A stretch of 64,000 nt of DNA, from NCBI GenBank assembly GCA_029253585.1, contig JAQWZF010000021.1, forward strand, positions 186,001 to 250,000. Reading direction: 5' to 3'. Shown here in pieces: positions 36,213 to 45,050 of the stretch (the first letter of the stretch is position 1; every line of letters starts with the position of its first letter). Below the pieces are notes generated by a model, which saw only the letters and a list, made by a program, of their open reading frames with translations, made no database searches and was not told the DNA's origin. The stretch comes from Gammaproteobacteria bacterium (lineage in GTDB: Bacteria > Pseudomonadota > Gammaproteobacteria > Pseudomonadales > Pseudohongiellaceae). The position numbers were made by a program, and so were the translations under genes.

Positions 36213-37265
36213 CTACAGAAGCGCGTCCAATATTAAATCAACCGATTCGATGAGCCGTTGATCTCGAGGCCGCAGATCCGGAGCGAACTCCACACCGGTT
36301 AGATGCTGAAGACCGAGAATATAACGTACTGCGATTTCATTAGCCTGTTCGTCGGAGAATTGCTGATCCTTCTCCTTCACCATACCGCGAGCAAATTCTT
36401 TGGAGAATGAAACCGGCTTGTCATCTCTGTGCAGAACATCGCCCTTGTCATCCAGACGCCAGAAGCGCGAGGAATCCATGGTATAGAGCTCGTCTGCCGC
36501 CACGATCTTGCCTTCGCTGTTAATGCCGTGCTCGGTCTTGGTATCCACCAACACCATGCCGCGTTCGGCCAGATATTGAGAGATCATACCGAAGGCCATT
36601 AGAGACGAGTTTCTGATCTGGTTGTATTGAGCTTGCGTGCAGACGCCGCTTTCGATTAGCGACTGCGCATCAGTTGTCTTGTCGACCTTTTCCTTGGTAC
36701 TAGGCGTATCCATTACATAGGGCAAAATTCCGTTGGGTTTTAGTTCGGCGATGACCATCTCGTGTCCGGCATAATGCAAAACACTCTCACCTGCGTCCCT
36801 GGCTGCAAGCCAATGCTGGTAAAGCGATGTTGAAGTCGAGCTCTCTGCCATGAACAGACGCAGCACATTCTCCAGACTTACCAGCTCGAGGTTCTCGGCA
36901 GGTATCACCGTGGAACTCGGCAGCAGACCCTCTACTTTAAACTGCGAGGAGCCCAGCACATCCTCCACGAGACGGAGCATGTGATCATGATTAAAGGCTA
37001 GCACCTGATCCTTGAATGGAATCGCACCCCGGTTCACGTCATGTGTCGAGATTCGATTATTGCGGAACATTAAGCGCAGAGGCACGCCCGCCGCAGTCAC
37101 AAGACCCTCTGCGAACACAGAATCTGACACTTTGCCTTCCAATACGGTGGCTCCACTCAGGCGGGGTAATTCCCCGTCACCGATTAACTGCTGAATGGGA
37201 CGGCCTTCATTAACGGTGCTGCCATGTTCGGCAACTAATTCAACTATTTGCTTCTCGTCTAACAT
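36213..37265 (-). CDS. purC: Phosphoribosylaminoimidazole-succinocarboxamide synthase
   Basis: SAICAR synthetase of the long bacterial type (350 aa), an ATP-dependent ligase joining CAIR and aspartate in purine synthesis. Motifs include GKVSDSVF near 50, FRNNRISTHDVNRGAIPFK near 72-90, LVDTKTEHGI near 240, and the aspartate-site DELYTMDSSRFW near 265 (DE-x-x-x-x-DSSR). A GTG at 37277 is an alternative start. No convincing Shine-Dalgarno decides it. Not linked to purH-purD at 56-59 kb. Confidence 0.92.
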   Translation of the reverse strand: MLDEKQIVELVAEHGSTVNEGRPIQQLIGDGELPRLSGATVLEGKVSDSVFAEGLVTAAGVPLRLMFRNNRISTHDVNRGAIPFKDQVLAFNHDHMLRLVEDVLGSSQFKVEGLLPSSTVIPAENLELVSLENVLRLFMAESSTSTSLYQHWLAARDAGESVLHYAGHEMVIAELKPNGILPYVMDTPSTKEKVDKTTDAQSLIESGVCTQAQYNQIRNSSLMAFGMISQYLAERGMVLVDTKTEHGINSEGKIVAADELYTMDSSRFWRLDDKGDVLHRDDKPVSFSKEFARGMVKEKDQQFSDEQANEIAVRYILGLQHLTGVEFAPDLRPRDQRLIESVDLILDALL

Positions 37266-37451
37266 CGGGTTTATCACTACACTCTATAAAAATGAATTGA
37301 GCCACGAAGAATAAGTGAATCGGTGAGGGACTACAAGATTGCTGCGAATGACGCTGGACCGAACTACATAGACATGGATTATTGTGAAGAACTACGGTGC
37401 ACGAAAGTGGTGCCATTGGCTGCAATAGCTAATAGAAGCGGGAAGAGAAGT

Positions 37452-37529
37452 TGGTGCCGCCACCAAGAGTCGAACTCGGGACCTGCTGATTACAAGTCAG
37501 CTGCTCTACCACGGCTGAGCTATAGCGGC
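37452..37529 (-). tRNA. tRNA-Thr (anticodon TGT)
   Basis: The minus strand folds as a complete cloverleaf of 78 nt including an encoded CCA. The acceptor GCCGCTA pairs with TGGCGGC, the D stem is GCTC/GAGC, and the anticodon stem GCTGA/TCAGC encloses the loop CTTGTAA (anticodon TGT, reading ACA). The T stem CCGAG/CTTGG has loop TTCGACT, and the discriminator is A. No intron. It stands alone between purC and the acyltransferase gene. Confidence 0.95.
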
Positions 37530-37689
37530 ATATTTCAAACTCTATCAAAACTCCGTTTGTCGATCCATGCAATCAAATGCCTTCGATCTACCCCCGGATT
37601 TGCGATTTCGCTACTGCGAGCCCGCTCTGATCGCGCCAACTCCAATCAGGTCGCGCATACTACATAAAAAATGCGCCCGCTTCAATAGT

Positions 37690-38838
37690 TCAGTTTGCTG
37701 ATATTTTGACCTCTGAGCTGGAGGGCTGTGCAGGCTCTATATACCTGCGGCGTCGCAGCAGAAAGGGTCGCTCCACACAGAAATAGGTGATCGTTCCTAG
37801 CAGCAGAACCAGGGGCAGCATCAACACGAAGCTATTGAGAATAGCACTTGCCACCGGGTTGCTCAGATGCAGCAGACTATCCCAATCGTGGCGCAGGAAG
37901 TAGTCCAGCACCACATAGTGGCCCATGTAGATGGAGTAGCTGATGGTGCCAACTGCAACCAATATTTTGTCTATTGAACGATGAAAATGCCTTGCGATGG
38001 ACAGATATCCCATCAAAAAGACCGCCCAGACCGCGGCCTCCAACGTTGGCCAGAAGATCCAGAGATAGTTATTCGCCCCGCCGCCACCAAGCTGATTAAA
38101 TCCGAAAAGCAGCATTAGCACCAAACCGGTCCCTGCGATCGCAACAGAGTCCAGGTGCTTCCCTGCCACAAAATAATGTCGATAGTAGATACCCGCCAGC
38201 ATACCTATCAAGAACTGATCGAGGCGGCCCACGATAGTCCAATAGCTCAACACCCGCATGTCGGCACCCACAACAAAGGCTTCCGTTCGCAGGACTAGCA
38301 GAGCGAGTATTAACGCAAGCAGCACCTTCCATCCCCACTTCTGCACAGAGATTAATAATAATGGAAACAGCAGATAGAAGTGCCACTCTACAGCTATAGA
38401 CCAGAAAACAAAGGTAAACGCACCGCCATTGATGGCGGTATCGCTATTTGCCATGAAGAAGACAGACTGCAATAGCCCGAGAAGATTAAAATTCTCTGTA
38501 TTGAATCCTATGCCCAGGCTAAGGAAGAAGAGAAACAGAGGATAGGTTCGAAGCAGTCGGTTCCGATAGAAGCCTACATAGCTCAACTTCTTGTGCAACG
38601 AACCCACGGTAAAGACAAAGCCACTGAGCAGGAAGAAGAGCGAAACCGCCGTGTGCCCCTCGATAATGAGCGCAGTGAATGGATTGCCCGCTACGACCCA
38701 ATTCGCGGGATCGTAGGGAGCGGCATAGATGAGCTTATGGGAGACGAGGTGCGAGCTGTGAAAGAACAGCACAAGGACTGCGGCAAAGCCTCGAAGATGG
38801 TCGAGTGCGGGAATGTATCCAAAATTAGTACTCTTCAT
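37690..38838 (-). CDS. Acyltransferase 3 family (OafA/NoeL-type)
   Basis: A 382-aa membrane O-acyltransferase with about ten TM helices. The N-terminal LDHLRGFAAVLVLFFHSSHL carries the conserved Arg and His (R-x-x-A...H), and SLFFLLSGFVFTVG is the usual second motif. Such proteins acetylate or acylate lipopolysaccharide, exopolysaccharide or peptidoglycan sugars. Downstream, across a tRNA gene, is purC, so no operon is evident. Its upstream region holds a 13-bp bulged hairpin. Confidence 0.88.
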   Translation of the reverse strand: MKSTNFGYIPALDHLRGFAAVLVLFFHSSHLVSHKLIYAAPYDPANWVVAGNPFTALIIEGHTAVSLFFLLSGFVFTVGSLHKKLSYVGFYRNRLLRTYPLFLFFLSLGIGFNTENFNLLGLLQSVFFMANSDTAINGGAFTFVFWSIAVEWHFYLLFPLLLISVQKWGWKVLLALILALLVLRTEAFVVGADMRVLSYWTIVGRLDQFLIGMLAGIYYRHYFVAGKHLDSVAIAGTGLVLMLLFGFNQLGGGGANNYLWIFWPTLEAAVWAVFLMGYLSIARHFHRSIDKILVAVGTISYSIYMGHYVVLDYFLRHDWDSLLHLSNPVASAILNSFVLMLPLVLLLGTITYFCVERPFLLRRRRYIEPAQPSSSEVKISAN

Positions 38839-38873
38839 ACAGCTTGCAATCGGCTAAAACAGGGGATAATGAA

Positions 38874-38909
38874 GCATACTAACTTAGCACGATATTTGCT
38901 AAGGTATGC
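38874..38909. promoter_or_regulatory. Strong bulged hairpin/inverted repeat in a divergent intergenic region
   Basis: GCATAC-taa-CTTAGCA, a 7-nt loop, then TGCTAAG-GTATGC form a 13-bp perfect stem with a single TAA bulge. It lies 36-71 bp upstream of the acyltransferase start and about 105 bp upstream of the desaturase gene. No T-tract follows. It could be a long operator for both genes or a leader structure. Confidence 0.5.
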
Positions 38910-38964
38910 GGTTGAATAGTAAACTTTATGGCGTATCTTCTCGCCATTTGAAGTCTATCGCTGG

Positions 38965-38979
38965 GCGGCGATAAGCCGC
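38965..38979 (+). promoter_or_regulatory. Small GC hairpin in the desaturase leader
   Basis: GCGGC-GATAA-GCCGC is a perfect 5-bp stem, 35 nt upstream of the start codon at 39014. Function unknown. Confidence 0.3.
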
Positions 38980-39013
38980 TAAAATAGCAACCTATAGATA
39001 AGCCAGAATCAGC

Positions 39014-39877
39014 ATGTTGACACCGGTAATTCAAGAATGGCTACAAATGCTCTCGCTCTACGGCTGGATCTGGATAATTCCGATCGTCGAGCGTCTGCTG
39101 CCTCTGAATAAGCAGCCCTTTATTCGGCCGGGCATGATCAACGATCTGCTACACACCTATCACCGCCTCCATTTACACAGCATGATCAATGCAGCCTTCG
39201 TCGCCTGGCTCGTTACCTATGCACAGCAGCATGCAGGACAAGGCGCCTACCTGCAGGGAGCGCTAGCTGATGCGCATTGGGGGTGGAGCTTTTTCGCCCT
39301 CTTGCTCATGGGACATATCACTTTTTATGTGGCGCATTATTACTCACATAAGATCCCCCTGCTCTGGCAGTTTCATCGTGTCCATCATAGCTCAGTAACC
39401 TTGGACTCTGTTTCAACGAGCCGCTTCCATGTCATTGACAAGGCCCTCTTCGCTGCTCCCTATTTGATGCTGGTCACGTATTTTCAACCAGACCCTGCAT
39501 TGATCTTTCTATACATCTCATTCCGCGACTTCTGGGGCCGATATGGCCATGGCAACATCAAAGATGCCCATTGGCTTGGCTATATCCTGAGCAACCCCAA
39601 GTTTCATCGCTGGCATCATTCGAACCACCCAGAAACCATCGATAAAAATTTTTCCGGCGAACTTAATTTCATGGACTATATGTTCGGCACGGCCTACTAC
39701 CCAAGGGAAGGTATTCCTGACAATTTCGGCGAGGTCGAGTACAGCAATAATATTATTGTTCAACATTACCGTCCCTTCGTTGATATCTATAATATTGCCA
39801 AGAAAGATGGCGTTATGGCCCTACTGAGAAAGCCCAAATCACCTAGCCCACAGAATTATCAGACAGCACAAGAGTAA
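39014..39877 (+). CDS. Sterol desaturase / fatty acid hydroxylase family membrane protein
   Basis: A 287-aa di-iron membrane oxygenase. Histidine boxes are HYYSHKIPLLWQFHRVHHSS (around residues 112-132) and HGNIKDAHWLGY followed by FHRWHHSN (around 180-205), with four TM segments between and around them. Family members hydroxylate or desaturate sterols, carotenoids or fatty acyl chains; the substrate here is unknown. It ends 7 nt before pgi and may be cotranscribed with it. Confidence 0.88.
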   Translation: MLTPVIQEWLQMLSLYGWIWIIPIVERLLPLNKQPFIRPGMINDLLHTYHRLHLHSMINAAFVAWLVTYAQQHAGQGAYLQGALADAHWGWSFFALLLMGHITFYVAHYYSHKIPLLWQFHRVHHSSVTLDSVSTSRFHVIDKALFAAPYLMLVTYFQPDPALIFLYISFRDFWGRYGHGNIKDAHWLGYILSNPKFHRWHHSNHPETIDKNFSGELNFMDYMFGTAYYPREGIPDNFGEVEYSNNIIVQHYRPFVDIYNIAKKDGVMALLRKPKSPSPQNYQTAQE

Positions 39878-39884
39878 ACACCCC

Positions 39885-41462
39885 GTGGATAGCCCAAACG
39901 ATAGCGCTGCCTGGAAGGCTTTAGAGAAACACAGCGAAGATTTCAAAGGCACAGGCTTTCGTCTACGCGATCTATTCGATGCCGACAGCGACCGATTTCG
40001 TGAGTATTCACTCTCCCACGAAGGCCTTCTGCTCGATTATTCAAAGAACTTCTTAAATAGCGAAACTATTCGACTATTACTCGAGCTGGCTGAGCAGAGA
40101 CAACTCACCAGCGCAATCGATTCGATGTTCAGTGGTGAGAAGGTAAACACGACTGAGCACCGGGCTGCTCTTCACGTCGCGCTGCGCGACCCATCAGGCG
40201 CGTCGAGCCATCCGGAGGTCTCTGAGACCCTTGACCGTATCGAGCAACTAGTAGTCGATGTGCACGGCGAAACGTGGCTGGGTTATGCTGGCGACACCAT
40301 CTCGGATATCGTCAACCTGGGCATAGGCGGCTCTGATCTTGGCCCAGCGATGGTCTGTGATGCGCTCAGTCCATTCGCGAGCACTAATCTGAACGTGCAC
40401 TTCGTATCGAACGTCGACCCCTCCCATCTGCAAAACACGCTTAAGAAGCTGCGGCCAGAGACCACGCTCTTCGTCATTGCCTCCAAGTCTTTTTCGACGC
40501 TTGAGACCCTGAAGAACGCAGAGGCGGCGAGAGAATGGCTACTCCAGTGCGCGGATGCGCAGGCTACGAGCAAACATTTTGTGGCTATAACGACGAACCT
40601 GAAAGCGGCGACAGAGTTCGGGATAGAGCAGCAGAACCTTTACCCGCTGTGGGACTGGGTCGGAGGCCGCTTTTCGTTGTGGTCGGCGATAGGGCTACCC
40701 ATCGCGCTGGCACTGGGCATGGACGGATTCAGACAACTCCTTGCCGGTGCTCATGCCATGGACGAGCATTTCAGAACGGCTCCGCTCGAGCGGAATATCC
40801 CCGTCATTACTGCCCTGATTAATTTCTGGTATAGAGAATTCTTCGACGCTCACAGCACCGCCGTAGTGCCTTACAGTCAACGCCTCAATCTACTCCCCTC
40901 TTTCCTGCAGCAGCTGTGCATGGAGAGTCTTGGCAAGAGTGTAGATCTGCAGGGTAAGCCGGTGAACTACAATACCGGCGATATCATCTGGGGAACCGCC
41001 GGCACCAACGGACAGCACTCCTACTTCCAACTACTGCACCAGGGCACCGAATGCATTCCTGTTGATTTCATTGCTGCCGCCAGAAACGATGCGCCCGAAG
41101 ACAGCGATGCGCATCAGCACTTGCTCGCCAACTGCCTTAGCCAGAGCCTCGCGTTGATGGAAGGAAAGCAAGATACCGACTCCCCGCATAAACTAGTTGC
41201 AGGCAACAAGCCGAGCAATACGATGCTAATAGAGGAGTTAAACCCACATAATCTCGGCATGCTACTCGCGCTGTATGAGCACAAAGTGTATACACTGAGC
41301 GTGCTTTGGAATATCAATGCCTTCGACCAGTGGGGCGTGGAACTGGGGAAAAAACTCTCAACACAGGTCTTTAGCGCAATGTCTTCCGAACCAGACGCGA
41401 CCCATCTCGATGCCTCCACCCAAGGACTCATCCAGACATTACAGCAGTGGCGAAGTAACTAG
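39885..41462 (+). CDS. pgi: Glucose-6-phosphate isomerase
   Basis: A 525-aa PGI interconverting glucose-6-P and fructose-6-P. Phosphate-site segment NLGIGGSDLGPAM near 144-155, SKSFSTLET near 204, PROSITE-type DWVGGRFSLWSAIG near 260, catalytic Glu in GTNGQHSYFQLLHQGTE split around residues 370-386, and the C-terminal GVELGKKLS near 485. GTG start, supported by the LEKHSEDF-like N-terminus. It supplies fructose-6-P toward the mannose nucleotide genes just downstream on the other strand. Confidence 0.95.
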   Translation: MDSPNDSAAWKALEKHSEDFKGTGFRLRDLFDADSDRFREYSLSHEGLLLDYSKNFLNSETIRLLLELAEQRQLTSAIDSMFSGEKVNTTEHRAALHVALRDPSGASSHPEVSETLDRIEQLVVDVHGETWLGYAGDTISDIVNLGIGGSDLGPAMVCDALSPFASTNLNVHFVSNVDPSHLQNTLKKLRPETTLFVIASKSFSTLETLKNAEAAREWLLQCADAQATSKHFVAITTNLKAATEFGIEQQNLYPLWDWVGGRFSLWSAIGLPIALALGMDGFRQLLAGAHAMDEHFRTAPLERNIPVITALINFWYREFFDAHSTAVVPYSQRLNLLPSFLQQLCMESLGKSVDLQGKPVNYNTGDIIWGTAGTNGQHSYFQLLHQGTECIPVDFIAAARNDAPEDSDAHQHLLANCLSQSLALMEGKQDTDSPHKLVAGNKPSNTMLIEELNPHNLGMLLALYEHKVYTLSVLWNINAFDQWGVELGKKLSTQVFSAMSSEPDATHLDASTQGLIQTLQQWRSN

Positions 41463-41502
41463 CCCATACTCTCTCAGACAAGCTCCACGGGTAGATAGTG
41501 TT

Positions 41503-41769
41503 CTACGGTGGAAAAGGATCGTAGAAGTGATGCAATAGCGTACGCCACTGCTGATATTCTTCAGAGCCGCGAAAACCCTCGGTGTGATCCTCTAGTGTCT
41601 CCCACTTAACGAGCAGCTGGTAGCGACCTTCTTGCTCAACACAATGCCGTAGCTCATGGGATATATACCCTTTCATGGGCCCGATTATTCTCTGCGCCTG
41701 AGCAAACGCCTTTTCGAATTCAGCCTCCATTCCCGATCTCACATCGAGTGTGGCTACCTCAAGAATCAT
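41503..41769 (-). CDS. ABM-domain protein (antibiotic biosynthesis monooxygenase family)
   Basis: An 88-aa dimeric alpha/beta-barrel protein. It has the usual ILEVATLDVRSGMEAEFEKAF first strand and helix, YISHELRHCVEQEGRYQLLVKWETLEDH in which the Trp and His are conserved (positions 35-62), and a final FRGSEEYQQW. Role unknown; related to the protein at 28883. It converges on pgi with a 40-bp gap. Confidence 0.82.
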   Translation of the reverse strand: MILEVATLDVRSGMEAEFEKAFAQAQRIIGPMKGYISHELRHCVEQEGRYQLLVKWETLEDHTEGFRGSEEYQQWRTLLHHFYDPFPP

Positions 41770-41924
41770 AAATACCTAAGCCTCTATCAATGACGTCTCA
41801 CGGAGATTCAGTCTTGCTCGCAGGAGAAAGCACTGCCACAGCCATATCGGGAGAGATCGGCCTGCCCGCACTCACTTCCACTAGGAGCTTATCGGGATAT
41901 TAGACGATGCGTAAAAACTCAATC

Positions 41925-42140
41925 TTAGGCAATATGACTTCCCACTTTCGCCTCAGCTTGAGTAGCTAGTGACTCGCGGGGCGCGGCATAGCCTTGAACA
42001 GTCCCAAACCAGAAGGCCCCCTCGAACAATATACACAGCAACAGGAAGAAACCCATGTCATTCATGCTACCGATAGAGCCGAAAATAAGCGCACAGGAAA
42101 TCAGGAGGAAAAGAATCGATATTCGATATAATAGACGCAT
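41925..42140 (-). CDS. Small membrane protein of unknown function
   Basis: A 71-aa protein with two TM helices (about residues 7-23 and 28-50) and a short polar tail. ATG start. It overlaps the 3' end of the decayed kinase gene by 40 bp in another frame. Its hydrophobic pattern is convincing, but it lies among damaged genes and might not be expressed. Confidence 0.5.
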   Translation of the reverse strand: MRLLYRISILFLLISCALIFGSIGSMNDMGFFLLLCILFEGAFWFGTVQGYAAPRESLATQAEAKVGSHIA

Positions 42141-42649
42141 CGCGAGTCTCCAGCTTCGAGTTTGAGCGAGTGCTCATTCGAAAGTATACAGGTTTTCTTT
42201 CCAGAAAAGCGCTCATAGAAAGCCCTATGGGCAGCCAGAGAAAACACGTCGTCCCTGTTCTCATAGGCGGCGATCCACTCCAGTAGCATCGCAAGATTGC
42301 TGTCCTGCGCCTCCTTCGACTCGCACTTGTGTGGTTCCCAGAGCCGGTTTTTGGCATTCTGCAGACACTGCTCGATAGGCGAGTTTAAAAACAGGAGCTC
42401 ACTAGCTCGATCTTCAAGGACCTCCAACAGGTCTGTGTAGCAACCCTCGACGACTCAGGATTCATTAGCCTGAACGAGTTCGTTTATCGCGATTGTTGTT
42501 TCTTCCAACGGTCTACGCCGGGGAGGCTGAGTAGGCAGCCAGGCAAGCGAGTCCAGGTCCAGGTGCCCCACTTACAGCTTTTGCGCAAGCCTGGCGGCTA
42601 GCGTCGATTTGCCTGAAGCTGAATTACCGAACAATAGGATTTTGCTCAA
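42101..42649 (-). pseudogene. P-loop adenylate-kinase-like protein with two in-frame stop codons
   Basis: One continuous frame from a TTG at 42649 reads SKILLFGNSASGKSTLAARL (Walker A), then a TAA, then VGHLDLDSLAWLPTQPPRRR. It continues to QANES, a TGA, then VVEGCYTDLLEVLEDRASEL and onward to a stop at 42101. These are the classic blocks of small nucleotide-kinase-like P-loop ATPases. The TGA replaces the Trp of the usual W-V-V-E-G motif and the TAA could come from CAA, both single C-to-T or G-to-A changes. It lies 22 nt after manB on the same strand. Confidence 0.85.
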
Positions 42650-42671
42650 ACCGCTACCTGCTGGAGTTGGC

Positions 42672-44021
42672 TCAGACCATAAACGCAAGAAGCTCGCTGG
42701 TTTTTTCCTTCATTAACGCCTCATTCCCACGGGATTCAACATTGAGTCGAACCACCGGCTCGGTATTCGACATACGAATATTAAACCGCCAGTTCTCGAA
42801 GTTCATACTCAAGCCATCGGTCTGATCCATGCTTTCGCAGGACTGAGAATAGCTGGACTTTATTTTCTCCAACAAGGCTTTAGGCTCGGCTATTATTTTA
42901 TTGATTTCACCGCTAGCGGGGAAGGCTAGCATTCTCTCATCCACCAATTCGGAAAGCTTCTTTCCGGTCTTCGACATCAGACCGACAACCAACAACCAGG
43001 GCACCATGCCGCTGTCGCAGTAAAAGAAGTCTCTGAAGTAATGATGCGCACTCATTTCTCCGCCGTAGACTGCATCTTCCTCGCGCATACGCTCCTTAAT
43101 GAATGCGTGTCCAGTCTTACACTGAATCGCCTCGCCAGAGAACTCCTGTGCAATCTCAATAGTGTTCCAGGTCAACCGAGGGTCGTGAACAATCTTGCCT
43201 CCGGGTTCTGCCTCCAGGAAGCTCTGCGCCAGAAGGCCGACGATATAGTAACCTTCGATAAAACGACCGTTCTCATCGAAGAAGAAGCAACGATCGAAGT
43301 CCCCATCCCAGGCGATGCCCAGGTCGGCACCTGAGGAGTGAATAGCCTCAATAGTCGGGCCACGATTTTCCTCCAGCAGCGGATTGGGAACCCCGTTTGG
43401 AAATGTCCCGTCGGCCTCGTGATGAACTTTGATAAATTGAAAAGGCAGCATTGGCTCGATAGCATCTATCGTTGGCCCCGCTCCCCCATTACCCGCATTA
43501 CAAACGATTTTAAACTCCCTCAGACTCTCTCTGTCGACGTAGCCGAACAGATGCGCAATATAGGCCGGCTGCGTGTCCTTGAAACTGATAGACCCGCATT
43601 CAAAGCAAGGCGTGAACTCGTTATTTTCCGCGAGACGCTTAATTTCCTTGAGGCCTGTATCGCCACTAATGGGTTTAGATGACTCGCGAACGAATTTCAT
43701 GCCGTTGTAATCTGCAGGGTTATGACTAGCGGTGACGACAATGCCACCATCTACTTTCAGGTGAGAGGTGGCGAAGTACACCTCTTCGGTGCCGCATTGA
43801 CCGATATTAACCACATCGGCGCCAGACTCTATCATGCCTCGGCTGAGGGCTGCGCAGAGCTCCTGACTACTGAGACGTATATCGTAACCGACTACCACTC
43901 GCTTAGGTTTTAGAAATTCCACATAGGCCCTACCAATTCTATAGGCGATATCGCTATTTAGTTGATCGGGAACTCGACCCCTGACGTCATAGGGTTTGAA
44001 ACAGGTGATTTCTTCAGTCAT
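42672..44021 (-). CDS. manB: Phosphomannomutase (ManB/CpsG type)
   Basis: A 449-aa alpha-D-phosphohexomutase converting mannose-6-P to mannose-1-P. The phosphoserine lies in [16 protein letters not shown] near 97, the metal-binding loop is [16 protein letters not shown] near 236, and the sugar-binding loop [10 protein letters not shown] lies near 318. The C-terminal phosphate loop is [14 protein letters not shown] near 420. With ManC at 45051 it makes GDP-mannose for surface polysaccharide. Between the two lies a decayed galU. Confidence 0.93.
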   Translation of the reverse strand: MTEEITCFKPYDVRGRVPDQLNSDIAYRIGRAYVEFLKPKRVVVGYDIRLSSQELCAALSRGMIESGADVVNIGQCGTEEVYFATSHLKVDGGIVVTASHNPADYNGMKFVRESSKPISGDTGLKEIKRLAENNEFTPCFECGSISFKDTQPAYIAHLFGYVDRESLREFKIVCNAGNGGAGPTIDAIEPMLPFQFIKVHHEADGTFPNGVPNPLLEENRGPTIEAIHSSGADLGIAWDGDFDRCFFFDENGRFIEGYYIVGLLAQSFLEAEPGGKIVHDPRLTWNTIEIAQEFSGEAIQCKTGHAFIKERMREEDAVYGGEMSAHHYFRDFFYCDSGMVPWLLVVGLMSKTGKKLSELVDERMLAFPASGEINKIIAEPKALLEKIKSSYSQSCESMDQTDGLSMNFENWRFNIRMSNTEPVVRLNVESRGNEALMKEKTSELLAFMV

Positions 44022-44113
44022 TTACTTAACTTCTTTTAACGAAATAGATTAGGCATATGCTCTGCTGTTTGCATGTGCGCAGCACGAACAACTCGGGTTA
44101 GCGCCATTGGAAA

Positions 44114-44943
44114 TTATCCAGATTGCGACTGATAGGTAAAATGTGTGGCCTCGATAAACCATCGACACTGCCGCAATCAAAACGCCGCTCGGTAAATCGA
44201 TAAGCTATCACCTTGCCCTGCTGAGCCTGTAATTGCAGGGCGTCTGTAATCTGCATTTCGCCATTCTTACCAGGAGGCGTGTTGCGAATAACATCAAATA
44301 TGTCAGCGCTGAGGATATAACGACCTATAATCGCCAGATTACTCGGTGCATCCTCTGGCGCAGGCTTCTCTATCATATTACGGACTCGGTAAATATTGTC
44401 TTCCTCTAGATCACCCTCGATAACACCGTAGCGATAGGTCTCATCTTCTGGCACCTCTTCAATGGCAACGATGCTGCATTGGTATTTTTCATAGAGCTTG
44501 ACCATCTGCGTCAGCACACCATCACCCTCAGTTACACAGTAGTCGTCTGCCAATACCACAGCGAGGGTACGCGACCTATCAGGGTCTCGCCGACGAGAAT
44601 GGCGTGACCCAGCCCCTTCATCTCAACCTGGCGCGCGTGTGAAAATGTGCAGCGCTCCATGATATCCCGCGTACTCTGCAGCAGCTCTTCCTTGTCGGAG
44701 CCCGCAATCTGATGTTCCAACTCATAGCTAACTAATATCGAAGTGATCTTCTATCGCACGCTTACCACGACCGGTCACAATAGCGATCCCGCTAATACCC
44801 GCATCCATAGCTTTCTCTACCCCGCACTGAATCAAGGGCTTGGTCACAATAGGCAGCACCTCTTTCGGCATCGAATTTGTGGCTGGCAAAAACCGCGTGC
44901 CATAGCCGGCAGCTGGAAATAGACATTTTTTAATAACAGACAT
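44114..44943 (-). pseudogene. galU: UTP-glucose-1-phosphate uridylyltransferase, broken by three frameshifts
   Basis: The N-terminus from 44943 is clear: [19 protein letters not shown] and [16 protein letters not shown], up to EDHFDIS. The first shift, near 44728, is explained by a 4-bp tandem TTAG duplication; with one copy removed the protein continues SYELEHQIAG. The second shift, near 44575-44590, leads from GETLIG into LAVVLADDYCVTEGDG. The third, near 44160, needs one extra T: RRFDCGSVDG then continues FIEATHFTYQSQSG to TAA at 44114. All catalytic blocks of GalU are recognisable. UDP-glucose supply must come from another gene if needed. Confidence 0.88.
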
Positions 44944-45050
44944 GACTCGGTGGTTCCTTAAATGGGTATTTCTGTAAATTTAAGAAGGCTAGTAGTCTAG
45001 ACCCACAGATCGAGCAAGCAATCTTGGCGGAGAATACTATTCAGCCCCGC

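Noticed and set aside
41770..41924. Minus-strand fragment resembling the end of a thioesterase-like protein
   Set aside because: Only about 27 codons after a stop have any resemblance and the match is vague; I cannot support a gene or remnant.
42101..42649. Stop-codon recoding in the P-loop kinase
   Set aside because: Neighbouring genes end in TAA, TAG and TGA as usual, there is no SECIS-like structure that I can see, and two different stops would both need to be read.
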